Source: Kordia sp965283645 (GTDB taxonomy: Bacteria; Bacteroidota; Bacteroidia; Flavobacteriales; Flavobacteriaceae). Taken from it: DNA of 64,000 bases. A model generated the notes under the pieces. The model was not told where the DNA came from, made no database searches, and worked only from the letters and a program-made list of their open reading frames with translations. Numbering within the stretch: the stretch's first letter is position 1; each line of letters starts with the position of its first letter. Shown here one piece after another: positions 42,749 through 51,299 of the stretch. A program made the position numbers and the translations under genes. Location: positions 5,084,001-5,148,000 of the forward strand of contig NZ_CBDIPG010000001.1 of assembly GCF_965283645.1 (NCBI RefSeq), written 5' to 3'.

Positions 42749-44902
42749 ATGAAAAAATTAGCTTTACTCAGTTGCTTGCTATTTCAAGTCTTCCTTTTTG
42801 GACAAAATACAGTTTCAGGAATTGTAACAGATCAATCCAACGAACCAATTTTTGGCGCAAATGTATATTTAAAAGGAACATATGATGGCGGATCAACCAA
42901 TGAAAAAGGCGCATTTACATTTACAACTGACGAAAAAGGTACGCAAACGCTGGTTATTTCTTTTTTATCGTTCGAAACGAAAGAAGTAACCTTAACGGTT
43001 TCAGAAATGAAAAATATCACCATTAAATTACGTGAAAGTATGGATGCTTTAAACACTGTAATTTTAAGTGCAGGATCGTTTGAAGCCGGCGATAATGCCA
43101 AAGTAACAGCATTAAAACCACTTGATATTGTAACAACAGCAAGTGCTTTAGGAGATTTTGTTGGCGCATTACAAACCTTACCAGGAACAAGTACAGTTGC
43201 AGAAGACGGACGTTTATTTGTACGTGGTGGACGTGCTGAAGAAACGCAAATTTTTATAGATGGAATTCGTGTATTTACGCCGTATAGCAACACAACCAAC
43301 AACATTCCTGCGCGTGGACGGTATTCTCCATTTCTATTTAAAGGAATTACTTTTTCTACGGGTGGATATTCTGCCGAATACGGACAAGCTTTGTCTGGAG
43401 TTTTGGAATTAAACACAATTAACGAACCCGATCAAGAGAAAACCGATATTTCAGTTATGACTGTTGGTGGCGCGCTTGGACATACCGAAAAGTGGGAAAA
43501 AGGTTCGGTAAGTTTTAGCACTTCCTATATTAATTTGGCGCCGTATTTGGAATTATTTCCAGATCGTAACGAATGGAAAAAACCGTTTCAAGGTGGACAA
43601 GGAGAAAGTGTATTTCGTCATCATTTTGAAAACGGAACGCTTAAATTTTATACTGCATTTGACGTTACAAGTTTTGAACTCGATCAAGAAAGCATCAATT
43701 TTGACGAATTGGTACGTTTCAAACTGAACAATACAAACTTATACATGAACGGTTCGTACAAAGGAACTTTTGGCGAAAAATGGTCTATTTCATCTGGGTT
43801 GAGTTATACAAGAGACAATTCGAAAGTGAGAATTATTGATGATAAAATCAACAGTTTAGAAAATTCATTTCACGTTAAAACGAAACTAAAAAAGAACTTT
43901 AACAATAGAATAAAGTTGAGTTTTGGAGCAGAATATTTCACAACTAATTTTGATGAAAGTCTTCAAAATCCTTTTGTATCGCAACTGGATTATGGTTTTA
44001 ATAGTGACTTGTTTGGTGCTTTTGCTGAAGCAGATATTTTCTTTTCTAAAAAGTTTGCTGCAAAAGTTGGTGTTCGTTTAGATCATGCAGATTTGATGAA
44101 TGAAACCACCATTTCACCACGATTGTCATTGGCGTATAAAACGTCTGAGAAAGATCAAATTTCGTTTGCTTTTGGGCAATTTTACCAGAATCCGAACAAT
44201 AATTATTTAAAATTTCACACAGGATTCAAGCCAGAAAATGCGACACATTATATTTTAAATTACCAACATGTACACGAAGGCAGAACGTTTCGCGCGGAAG
44301 CGTATCACAAAGAATACAACGATTTAATCACGTTTTCAGGCGATTTCCCACAACCTAATGCCAATTTTGCAAACGATGGATTTGGACACGCAACAGGTTT
44401 AGATATTTTCTGGAGAGATAATAAAAGTATTAAAAATATAGATTATTGGGTTTCGTATTCATACTTAGATACGTCACGAAAGTTTGAAAACTTTCCAACG
44501 GAAGCCATGCCAAATTTTGCTACAAAACATAACTTTTCATTGGTAACAAAACATTGGATCGATAAATGGAAAAGTCAGATTGGGTTTAGTTACAATTATT
44601 CTACGGGAAGAGCCTATACAAATCCGAATACGACAGGTTTTCTATCTGAAAGAACAAAAGATAATCACAACTTAAGCGTCAATTGGGCATATTTATTATC
44701 GCCACAAAAGATTTTATACTTCTCAGTATCAAATGCTTTAGGAGTAAGAAATGTGTTTGGTTACGAATATGCAAATCAGGCAGACGTAAACGGAACATTT
44801 CAACGAATGACGCGTCGTCCGGCGGCAGATCAGTTTTTCTTCGTAGGATTCTTTTGGACCATTAGTGATGATAAAACGAGCAATCAGTTGGATACGTTGT
44901 AA
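42749..44902 (+). CDS. TonB-dependent outer-membrane receptor
   Basis: A 717-residue receptor. Signal peptide (1-18, LFQVFLFGQ), then a carboxypeptidase-regulatory-like domain (about 20-100: VSGIVTDQSNEPIFGANVYLKG), a plug domain (about 110-235: LSAGSFEAGD, GRLFVRGGRAEETQIFIDGIRV) and a 22-strand-type barrel with many aromatic girdle residues, ending in a hydrophobic/aromatic strand (FFFVGFFWTI). No SusD partner is adjacent, so glycan import through a SusCD pair is unlikely; a small ligand such as metal chelate or cofactor is possible. Its promoter belongs to the putative LytTR regulon. Confidence 0.93.
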   Translation: MKKLALLSCLLFQVFLFGQNTVSGIVTDQSNEPIFGANVYLKGTYDGGSTNEKGAFTFTTDEKGTQTLVISFLSFETKEVTLTVSEMKNITIKLRESMDALNTVILSAGSFEAGDNAKVTALKPLDIVTTASALGDFVGALQTLPGTSTVAEDGRLFVRGGRAEETQIFIDGIRVFTPYSNTTNNIPARGRYSPFLFKGITFSTGGYSAEYGQALSGVLELNTINEPDQEKTDISVMTVGGALGHTEKWEKGSVSFSTSYINLAPYLELFPDRNEWKKPFQGGQGESVFRHHFENGTLKFYTAFDVTSFELDQESINFDELVRFKLNNTNLYMNGSYKGTFGEKWSISSGLSYTRDNSKVRIIDDKINSLENSFHVKTKLKKNFNNRIKLSFGAEYFTTNFDESLQNPFVSQLDYGFNSDLFGAFAEADIFFSKKFAAKVGVRLDHADLMNETTISPRLSLAYKTSEKDQISFAFGQFYQNPNNNYLKFHTGFKPENATHYILNYQHVHEGRTFRAEAYHKEYNDLITFSGDFPQPNANFANDGFGHATGLDIFWRDNKSIKNIDYWVSYSYLDTSRKFENFPTEAMPNFATKHNFSLVTKHWIDKWKSQIGFSYNYSTGRAYTNPNTTGFLSERTKDNHNLSVNWAYLLSPQKILYFSVSNALGVRNVFGYEYANQADVNGTFQRMTRRPAADQFFFVGFFWTISDDKTSNQLDTL

Positions 44903-44933
44903 TTCTGAATTTAGAATTCATAATTCAGAATTA
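44901..44933. terminator. Hairpin shared by the ends of two convergent genes
   Basis: AATTCTGAATT..AATTCAGAATT. The stop codons of the TonB receptor gene (44900-44902) and of the GNAT gene (44918-44920) both lie inside the hairpin. There is no strong T tract. Confidence 0.6.
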
Positions 44934-45442
44934 TCTAAAAACAACACATGATTTGGATTGGTGCGTGTTTCAGAAATAACAAAATCATGATAACCGACAA
45001 TTTTAAAATTGTTTTTTGTGTAAAAATGAACAGCGCGTTTATTTTCAATAAGTACATACAACCACATGCCTTGTTGCTGTTGTGTTTGCGTAAAATTTAC
45101 AATGAAATCAAACAATTCTTTTCCTAAACGTTGTCCGTGAAATTCCTGCAAAACATAGAAGCGATCTAACTTTGTAATTCGTTGTCGTTCAATATGATCA
45201 TTGGAAACATTCAGCACAATTTTAGAATATCCAACTAATTTGTCTGAAACATAGAGAAGATGATATATAATAGAAACATCTGCAAATTCTGCTATTAACG
45301 TAGCTTTATTAAATGTTTTTTTAATAAAATTAGCAACTGCTTCCTTTGGCGTATTTTCCGAATAGGTTTCCAAAAAAGTCTTTTTACCAATAGCAATAAT
45401 GCGTTCAACATCGTGAATAGTTGCTTTTCGAATTGTGATCAT
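44918..45442 (-). CDS. GNAT-family N-acetyltransferase
   Basis: A 174-residue GCN5-related acetyltransferase. ITIRKATIHDVERIIAIG is the usual first strand-helix; the acetyl-CoA binding motif A is RFYVLQEFHGQRLGKELFDF (R/Q-x-x-G-x-G/A type), and a C-terminal NKRAVHFYTKNNFKIVGYH completes the fold. The donor is acetyl-CoA; the acceptor (small molecule or protein) is unknown. It is convergent with the TonB receptor gene. Confidence 0.9.
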   Translation of the reverse strand: MITIRKATIHDVERIIAIGKKTFLETYSENTPKEAVANFIKKTFNKATLIAEFADVSIIYHLLYVSDKLVGYSKIVLNVSNDHIERQRITKLDRFYVLQEFHGQRLGKELFDFIVNFTQTQQQQGMWLYVLIENKRAVHFYTKNNFKIVGYHDFVISETRTNPNHVLFLDNSEL

Positions 45443-45552
45443 TCTTATGCTTCAATTTAGAATATAAAAATACATTAAAAAGTAACGCACGCAATTATAC
45501 CTATTTTTCTAATTTGGATACTAATACGCTCATATTCAAACAAAATTCATCA

Positions 45553-45560
45553 TACATTTG
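45553..45560 (+). promoter_or_regulatory. -7 element of the PSD-like gene
   Basis: TACATTTG matches TAnnTTTG, 35 bp before the ATG at 45596. Confidence 0.5.
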
Positions 45561-45595
45561 AACTATAAAACAAACCCACAAACCAAAACTTTAAT

Positions 45596-46906
45596 ATGAA
45601 AAACCCAAAAGGATTAAAACATAGTTCAATTGTAAGAGATTTGGATAAGCTACTTCGCAAAAATTCAGATATGAAAAAAGCGTTGCTTATTTCTTTAAAA
45701 GCCGCAAATATAGCCGCAAAAGACAGTTTGAATTCAGATTTATACAATGCGTATAATGATGAATTTAACGGAAATGCATGGCCAATAACTATCGAACATT
45801 ATTATGATTATTTAGACATGTACGTACGTTTGGTGCCAGACGAAAGTAATGATCCTAACTATCCAGATGCTTGGAAAAGTTCAGATACTGCCAATGGCTA
45901 CAACCAAAAAGTGTACGATTTGTTATGTCAGTTTTATTGGTTGGTTGATCAGAAAGTAGAAGAATCGAGCCTTTCCATGCAAAGCTTTCCAAAGTTTGCA
46001 AAATGGTTGGTAAAATTCGCCAAAGATTGGGGCGCATTTTTAGATACAAAAGAATCATTAACCAAAGAAAGTTACTATTCATTCCGACACAATCCAATGT
46101 ACAATTATCCTTTATACGGAGATAATTCTGAAAGTTGGACAACGTTTAATGAATTCTTTTACAGAGAATTTAACAATGCTGATGCAAAAACAGGAATTTC
46201 ACCTTTGCGTCCAATTGCAGCACCAAATGACAATACAACTATTGTAGCACCAGCCGATTGTACGTACAAAGCAACTTATGTAATTGATAAAAAAGGGAAC
46301 GTTTTAGATGCTGACGGACAAATAACGACAGATCGTTTAAAACATACACACGCTATCGGAACGGTAAAAGAATTGCTAGATGGAAGTAAATATGCAAAAG
46401 ATTTCAACGGTGGAACATTTGTACATTATTTCTTAGGACCATATGATTATCACCGTTTTCACACACCAATAAAAGGTAAAGTGTTGGAAATAAAAGACAT
46501 TCGTGGTAAAGTGTTTTTAAATGTTGAAATGACGCCAGAAGGACAATGGGACGCGCCAGATGGCGCAGAAGATGGATACGAATTTGAACAAGCACGCGGT
46601 TTGGTTATTGTTGATGGTGGAAAAGAAGTTGGAAAAGTAGCCATACTTCCAATCGGAATGGCGCAAGTATCAGGTGTCATGATGTACACGGCTGACAATC
46701 CACCAAAAGGAGTTCCGAAAGAAAAGCTAATCAAGGTTGGAGATAGTGTTGTGAAAGGACAAGAATTTGGGAAATTCAGATTTGGAGGTTCAGATATTAT
46801 TATGTTATTTGAAAAACCACAAACAGATTTATACATGTTTAAGAAAGATCCAGGACATGTGCCAATTCATTTCCAATATGGACAAACAGCTATTTATACA
46901 AAATAA
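45596..46906 (+). CDS. Phosphatidylserine decarboxylase-like pyruvoyl enzyme with N-terminal PSDC-type domain
   Basis: A 436-residue protein, longer than bacterial phosphatidylserine decarboxylases (about 210-320). Residues 1-150 look like the PSD-associated N-terminal domain (NGNAWPITIEHYYDYLDMYVR and FPKFAKWLVKFAKDWG); residues about 170-436 are the decarboxylase: ADCTYKATYVIDKKG, FLGPYDYHRFHTPIKGKV with the catalytic His, and VKGQEFGKFRFGGSD with the self-cleavage site at G398-S399. This domain order is that of the PsiD-type L-tryptophan decarboxylase subgroup rather than classical Psd. It has no membrane segment. The substrate, phosphatidylserine or an amino acid, is open. Confidence 0.85.
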   Translation: MKNPKGLKHSSIVRDLDKLLRKNSDMKKALLISLKAANIAAKDSLNSDLYNAYNDEFNGNAWPITIEHYYDYLDMYVRLVPDESNDPNYPDAWKSSDTANGYNQKVYDLLCQFYWLVDQKVEESSLSMQSFPKFAKWLVKFAKDWGAFLDTKESLTKESYYSFRHNPMYNYPLYGDNSESWTTFNEFFYREFNNADAKTGISPLRPIAAPNDNTTIVAPADCTYKATYVIDKKGNVLDADGQITTDRLKHTHAIGTVKELLDGSKYAKDFNGGTFVHYFLGPYDYHRFHTPIKGKVLEIKDIRGKVFLNVEMTPEGQWDAPDGAEDGYEFEQARGLVIVDGGKEVGKVAILPIGMAQVSGVMMYTADNPPKGVPKEKLIKVGDSVVKGQEFGKFRFGGSDIIMLFEKPQTDLYMFKKDPGHVPIHFQYGQTAIYTK

Positions 46907-46928
46907 TAATAGCATTTATACAAAGCAA

Positions 46929-46967
46929 AACGCCACAACTAAATAGTTTAGTTGTGGCGTTCTTTTT
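46929..46967 (+). terminator. Terminator of the PSD-like gene
   Basis: AACGCCACAACTAAA pairs with TTTAGTTGTGGCGTT, then T's. Confidence 0.92.
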
Positions 46968-47018
46968 CATAGACAATCTTTACTATTTTATTTAAAAAAT
47001 AACAAAAGTCGCTTTATC

Positions 47019-47474
47019 TTATTCAAAAATCACGGGTAATGTGTTTTTAGGAATTTTTACAATATGATATGGTTGAGTAAAAACTGTTGTTGCAGCTCCT
47101 TGCGGAACAAGACTTGTAACGGTTACAACAATATTTTCTGAATTTGCATTGACAGCAATATCTAAAAGATGACCACCATTTGGTCGTACTTGATCAATGG
47201 CAACAATAACTGTAAAAGCAGTAAAATCAACATCCGTTTCTGTAAACGTGGAAGAAACATCATTTGCGGCATCAAATAGCGTAATAAGTGCATTCCATTC
47301 ACTTTCATTATTAATAATAAGATTTTGCTCATCAACACCTTGTGAAGAACCTATATACAGGTTTCCAACACCAATTAGCGTTGTCTCAATGGTTGTGTTG
47401 GTTGTTTCTGAATCATCGGAATCACAACTCAATAAAAATAAAGAAACGACACAGAGAAATATACACTTTTTCAT
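47019..47474 (-). CDS. PrcB-like lipoprotein
   Basis: A 151-residue lipoprotein; the ATG at 47474 opens the signal KKCIFLCVVSLFLLSC (Cys17), so the 13-codon longer frame is rejected. The C-terminal two thirds match the PrcB_C-type domain (protease stability complex component): NESEWNALITLFDA, FTVIVAIDQVRPNGGHLLDIAV and VFTQPYHIVKIPKNT. Such proteins are small secreted beta-sandwich domains. The role here is unknown, and no matching protease is adjacent. Confidence 0.78.
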   Translation of the reverse strand: MKKCIFLCVVSLFLLSCDSDDSETTNTTIETTLIGVGNLYIGSSQGVDEQNLIINNESEWNALITLFDAANDVSSTFTETDVDFTAFTVIVAIDQVRPNGGHLLDIAVNANSENIVVTVTSLVPQGAATTVFTQPYHIVKIPKNTLPVIFE

Positions 47475-47591
47475 ACTATTTAAATTAAGTTTTATATCTA
47501 TAAGATACATCATTTATAAAATGGTTGCGTGTAATTTTAGGATAAATTTTTACACATTACAACATTTTCATATGTGTTGTGACGTGTAGTT

Positions 47592-47960
47592 TTATTTCTT
47601 TTTGTTAACATCTTTCTTAGAAAGAATATCATTAAAAGAAGTTTTATTCAAGAGTACGTGCATGAATAGTAAGGAAAAACATAGTGGGTTTATTTTTATG
47701 AAGATACGTTTGAATGAAAATTCAATATAGAAAATATCAATAAGTCCAACAGTTCCGATGAGTAATACCAAAAAGAAAAAAAAGGCAAACCACTTTTGAT
47801 TTGTAGCGTACAGAATTGTTGCCAAAAGCACCAACGCAAAACCTAGATATAGTTTTGTGCTTAGTATATAATTAGTAAAAAAAGTGATGACAGTAGAACT
47901 CACCACAAGAATTATAGAAATAACTAATGGAATGATTTTCCAATTAATTAATGCAGACAT
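47592..47960 (-). CDS. Small four-helix membrane protein of unknown function
   Basis: A 122-residue integral membrane protein with about four hydrophobic segments (LVISIILVVSSTVITFF, LGFALVLLATILYA, FAFFFFLVLLIGTVGLI, LCFSLLFMHVLL) and a lysine-rich tail. No motif is recognised. It is followed on the same strand by the PrcB-like gene after 117 bp and preceded by another small membrane protein gene at 48022. Confidence 0.55.
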   Translation of the reverse strand: MSALINWKIIPLVISIILVVSSTVITFFTNYILSTKLYLGFALVLLATILYATNQKWFAFFFFLVLLIGTVGLIDIFYIEFSFKRIFIKINPLCFSLLFMHVLLNKTSFNDILSKKDVNKKK

Positions 47961-48021
47961 ATATATTCATATTTAAAACTATCTGTAAAAGATACTTAAA
48001 AATACGTTTTTTCTCAAAAAA

Positions 48022-48477
48022 TTAAGTTTTAGTTTTCGGCCAAAAAATAATTCCTAAAAGTAATCCTAGTATTAAATAAACAATTGCGATTTCAATACCA
48101 ATTGTTGTTAGTTCTTTTTGTTTTAGTGTTTCAATAATTTCTTCTTGTTTAAAAAATAATACAATCGTAATTGCTAGCAAAATTCCTAAACCTAATAATG
48201 GATGAATCAAACGTTTTTTTAAAGTTAGAAATAAATGACTTGTCATAAATCCCCAAATCCAGAGAACAAGGTAAAATTCAGTAGGAATGCTTTCTGACTT
48301 GCAAAAATATAGCATCATAGCAAAAAGTAGCACAACTAAAGTCAGTTGTTGTACGGTTTGAATGTATTTGTGAGTAGCTTCTAATTTTTTCTCAAAACAG
48401 AATAAAATTGTAGTCATAAAATTATAAGCTACCAATATAATAGTAGAAATATAGATAAAATACATGAGTGTATTCAT
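48022..48477 (-). CDS. Small five-helix membrane protein of unknown function
   Basis: A 151-residue membrane protein with about five hydrophobic segments and short loops (first ISTIILVAYNFMTTILFCF, last TIGIEIAIVYLILGLLLGIIFW). No family is recognised. Together with the 47592 gene it forms a pair of small membrane proteins on the minus strand, and its start faces the control region of the TPR-like gene. Confidence 0.55.
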   Translation of the reverse strand: MNTLMYFIYISTIILVAYNFMTTILFCFEKKLEATHKYIQTVQQLTLVVLLFAMMLYFCKSESIPTEFYLVLWIWGFMTSHLFLTLKKRLIHPLLGLGILLAITIVLFFKQEEIIETLKQKELTTIGIEIAIVYLILGLLLGIIFWPKTKT

Positions 48478-48669
48478 GAAAAGCGCGTTTCGGTTAAGTA
48501 GTCATAAAAGTAGAGAATTCATACTGCTATGAAATACCTAACAATGGGGAAATTTTCGTGAAATTGTAAACTTCTACTCGCTCAGTTTTCTTCATTATTT
48601 TGAATAATGAAAGTTAAAATGTAAAATGTAGAATGTAAAACCGACAAACCTAATAATCTGCAATCAAAT

Positions 48670-48741
48670 TACAATTCATCCTAAAAAAATTACAATTCGG
48701 TAGTTTCTTTTTTTCTAATATGACTGTTTGTAGGATATTTG
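48670..48741 (+). promoter_or_regulatory. LytTR-type direct-repeat promoter of the TPR-like gene
   Basis: Two perfect TACAATTC repeats at 48670 and 48691 (21-bp period), then GATATTTG at 48734-48741 (43 bp after the second repeat), followed by AACCATCAATCAA. It is the best-conserved of three such promoters, and the LytTR response regulator gene lies 3 kb downstream. Confidence 0.75.
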
Positions 48742-48881
48742 AACCATCAATCAAAAACAAGTAATCAATCAAATCAATCAAAAAATGTTCAGTATCGTAT
48801 TCATCATCATCAATTATGTTTCCTCCATTATCTAGGAATCATTTAAACAAAATCAATCACGAACACAAAAACATCATCACA
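48742..48881 (+). other. Repeat-rich untranslated leader of the TPR-like gene
   Basis: About 135 nt between the predicted start of transcription and the ATG, with repeated CAATCAAA units (48747-48785) and CATCATCATCAA (48803-48814). It is A/C-rich with little secondary structure on this strand. Similar CATCAATCAA sequence begins the leaders of the TonB receptor and padR genes. Confidence 0.5.
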
Positions 48882-49508
48882 ATGAAAAAAGTACTATTAA
48901 TTTTAAGTTTTATTTGTTTTGCTTTCACTGTAAATGCACAAACAAAATTCGAGAAAGGAATGCAAAAAGCATTTAAACTAGTTGAAGAAGGCAAAAGTGC
49001 TGCAGCCGCAAATTTATTTGAACGTATTTCGGAAGCTGCACCAAAAGAATGGTTGCCTTCGTACTATGCGGCACAACTGAATATTATGAACGGATTTGCC
49101 ATAAAAGATAAAAGTAAGTTGACACAACAACTAGACAAAGCACAAAAACAACTTGATCACGCAACAAGTATTTCGCCAAATAATCCTGAAATTATGGTTA
49201 TGCAAGCAATGTTATACACTGTTTGGGTAGCATTTGACGGCGCAACATACGGAATGAAATACGGTGCAAAAGTGGCAGAAATTTACGCAAAAGCATACGC
49301 TATAGATAAAAACAATCCGCGTGTATTATTATGTAAAAACGAATGGGACATGGGAAGCGCACGTTACTTTGGAAAAGATACTGCTCCATACTGTGAAGCG
49401 TTTAATACAGCATTGGAAAAGTTTGAAACCTTTAAGCCAGAAAGTGCTTTACATCCAAGTTGGGGAAAAGATCGTGTGGAATATTTAATTGCAGAATGTA
49501 AAAAGTAA
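48882..49508 (+). CDS. Secreted TPR-like protein
   Basis: A 208-residue protein. The ATG at 48882 opens a Sec signal (KKVLLILSFICFAFTVNAQ); longer in-frame starts have no signal and are rejected. The mature part consists of helical pairs reminiscent of tetratricopeptide repeats (MQKAFKLVEEGKSAAAANLFERI, AQKQLDHATSISPNNPEIMVMQAMLY, YAKAYAIDKNNPRVLL) with two late Cys residues. It is probably periplasmic. It precedes the LytS/LytTR operon by 63 bp, and its promoter is a predicted LytTR target, so it may feed back to that system. Confidence 0.8.
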   Translation: MKKVLLILSFICFAFTVNAQTKFEKGMQKAFKLVEEGKSAAAANLFERISEAAPKEWLPSYYAAQLNIMNGFAIKDKSKLTQQLDKAQKQLDHATSISPNNPEIMVMQAMLYTVWVAFDGATYGMKYGAKVAEIYAKAYAIDKNNPRVLLCKNEWDMGSARYFGKDTAPYCEAFNTALEKFETFKPESALHPSWGKDRVEYLIAECKK

Positions 49509-49533
49509 GCAGCACAGCTTAAAAAATCCTTAG

Positions 49534-49541
49534 TATATTTG
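49534..49541 (+). promoter_or_regulatory. -7 element of the LytS/LytTR operon
   Basis: TATATTTG matches TAnnTTTG, 30 bp before the kinase ATG, giving the operon a promoter separate from that of the TPR-like gene. Confidence 0.55.
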
Positions 49542-49571
49542 AAGGAACGCCTCATATAAAGATTCAAAGAA

Positions 49572-50933
49572 ATGAAAGAATTTAGTAAAGTTATTAGTGT
49601 CGGAGTTGTGATAGCAATTGTGCTATTAGCTGTAGATTTACTATTTAGATACACTTCAGGAAATGAAATTCATTTCAACCAACGATTACTAATTGCTTTT
49701 GGTTACTACTGCATGTATTCTGTAGCTATAAGTATTGTAAATTCATATTTCTTTGATTACATCAACTTAAAGGTGAATTGGAGTCCGACTTCAAAAAAAT
49801 ATAAAATGCTCATTGGAATTATTGGTTCTATTGTGATTACCATATTCACGGTGTTTTTAGTGCGAATGATGCAAGAAATAGGAATAGAAGGCAAAACCTA
49901 TGCTGAATTTATAAGAACAGAAAGTTCGGCGTTCTATTTTAGAGCATTACTCATAACAATCATTTTTTCTGTATTCTTTCATGCGTTATATTTTTACAAA
50001 GAATTACAAAAAAAGAAAGTTACAGAGCAAAAAATTATTGCAGGAACGGCTTCTGCTCAGTTTGATGCTTTAAAAAATCAATTAGATCCGCATTTTCTGT
50101 TCAATAGTTTAAATGTATTAAGTTCATTAATTGATGAAAATCCACGTCAGGCACAGAAATTTACATCAGGATTATCAAAAGTATACAGATATGTGTTAGA
50201 GCAGAAAAACAAAGAATTAGTTACGGTTGATGAAGAATTTACGTTTGCAAAAACATACATGAGTCTTTTAAAAATGCGCTTTGAAGACAGTATTATTTTT
50301 GAAGTTCCTGAAAAGGCAAGCAATCCAGAAAGTAGAGTTGTGCCGTTATCATTACAATTGCTATTAGAAAATGCTGTGAAACACAATATGGTAACGCCAG
50401 CGAAACCATTACATATAAAAATATATGAAGACGGAGGAAATTTAATCATACAAAACAATCTTCAAGAAAAACAAATTGTAAAAAAGAGTAGTGGAGTAGG
50501 TTTAAACAATATCAAACAACGATATGACTTACTTACACAACGAGAAGTATATATAAACAAAACAACATCGGACTTTCAAGTAGCAATTCCGATGCTTACA
50601 AAACAAGTAGAAATTATGAGAAATAGAGCAATAGGTCCAGGAAAAGATTCACTGGACGACGAATATATAAAAGCACGTAAACATGTAGAAAACTTAAAAG
50701 ATTTTTACTATAACTTACTGTCATACTGTTTGGTAATACCATTTCTAATCTTTATTAATTGGAAAACAAGTTGGCAATTCCAATGGTTTTGGTTTCCAAT
50801 GTTTGGTTGGGGAATTGGATTAGCTTTCCATGCAATGAGTGTTTATTTTGAAGATGGACGATTTGGAAAAAATTGGGAAGAGCGAAAAATTAGAGAATAT
50901 ATGGAACAAGAAGAACGAAAAAGATGGAACTAA
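49572..50933 (+). CDS. LytS-type sensor histidine kinase with C-terminal 2TM domain
   Basis: A 453-residue membrane kinase. Four hydrophobic segments occur in the first 140 residues. The His_kinase (LytS/YehU) domain has LKNQLDPHFLFNSLNVLSSL with phospho-acceptor His174, followed by a short HATPase region (LLLENAVKHN, GVGLNNIKQRY). Residues about 360-453 are an additional 2TM domain (YIKARKHVENLKDFYYNLL, FGKNWEERKIREYM) like the separate proteins encoded next. The kinase is thus membrane-bound at both ends. It should phosphorylate the LytTR regulator at 51690. Its gene overlaps the next by 10 bp. Confidence 0.93.
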   Translation: MKEFSKVISVGVVIAIVLLAVDLLFRYTSGNEIHFNQRLLIAFGYYCMYSVAISIVNSYFFDYINLKVNWSPTSKKYKMLIGIIGSIVITIFTVFLVRMMQEIGIEGKTYAEFIRTESSAFYFRALLITIIFSVFFHALYFYKELQKKKVTEQKIIAGTASAQFDALKNQLDPHFLFNSLNVLSSLIDENPRQAQKFTSGLSKVYRYVLEQKNKELVTVDEEFTFAKTYMSLLKMRFEDSIIFEVPEKASNPESRVVPLSLQLLLENAVKHNMVTPAKPLHIKIYEDGGNLIIQNNLQEKQIVKKSSGVGLNNIKQRYDLLTQREVYINKTTSDFQVAIPMLTKQVEIMRNRAIGPGKDSLDDEYIKARKHVENLKDFYYNLLSYCLVIPFLIFINWKTSWQFQWFWFPMFGWGIGLAFHAMSVYFEDGRFGKNWEERKIREYMEQEERKRWN

Positions 50934-51286
50934 TAGAAGCGAACAATAGCAATCAGGAAAAAGAATCTAAAAAGCGAAGTGATGCATATATAAGAGCTAA
51001 GAAAAAAGTAGAAAACTTAAGAGGTTTTTACGTGCATCTTATTGTTTATGTTGTCATTAATACCTTTATCACCTGGCAACAAGTAGCAGAGCATATTGAA
51101 AATGGACATACGTTGCAACAAGCTTTTAAAGACAATGGTACCTACATGCTTTGGGCATTATGGGGAATCGGATTAGTGTTACACGGAATTAATGTTTTCA
51201 TTACAAACGGTACATTTGGACAAAACTGGGAAGAACGAAAAATAAAACAATACATGGAAGAGGACAATTCTCAGACATGGAAATAA
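50924..51286 (+). CDS. 2TM-domain protein (first of two)
   Basis: A 120-residue protein with the 2TM domain: an amphipathic AYIRAKKKVENLRGFYVHL, two membrane segments and the closing FGQNWEERKIKQYM. The same module ends the kinase encoded immediately upstream, and the genes overlap by 10 bp. It may sit with the kinase in the membrane. The function is unknown. Confidence 0.85.
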   Translation: MELIEANNSNQEKESKKRSDAYIRAKKKVENLRGFYVHLIVYVVINTFITWQQVAEHIENGHTLQQAFKDNGTYMLWALWGIGLVLHGINVFITNGTFGQNWEERKIKQYMEEDNSQTWK

Positions 51287-51299
51287 AATATAAAAACTC

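Noticed and set aside
42832..43416. Minus-strand open frame of 194 codons inside the TonB receptor gene
   Set aside because: It is antisense to a clear receptor gene and reads as low-complexity Pro/Ser/Val-rich protein without domain.
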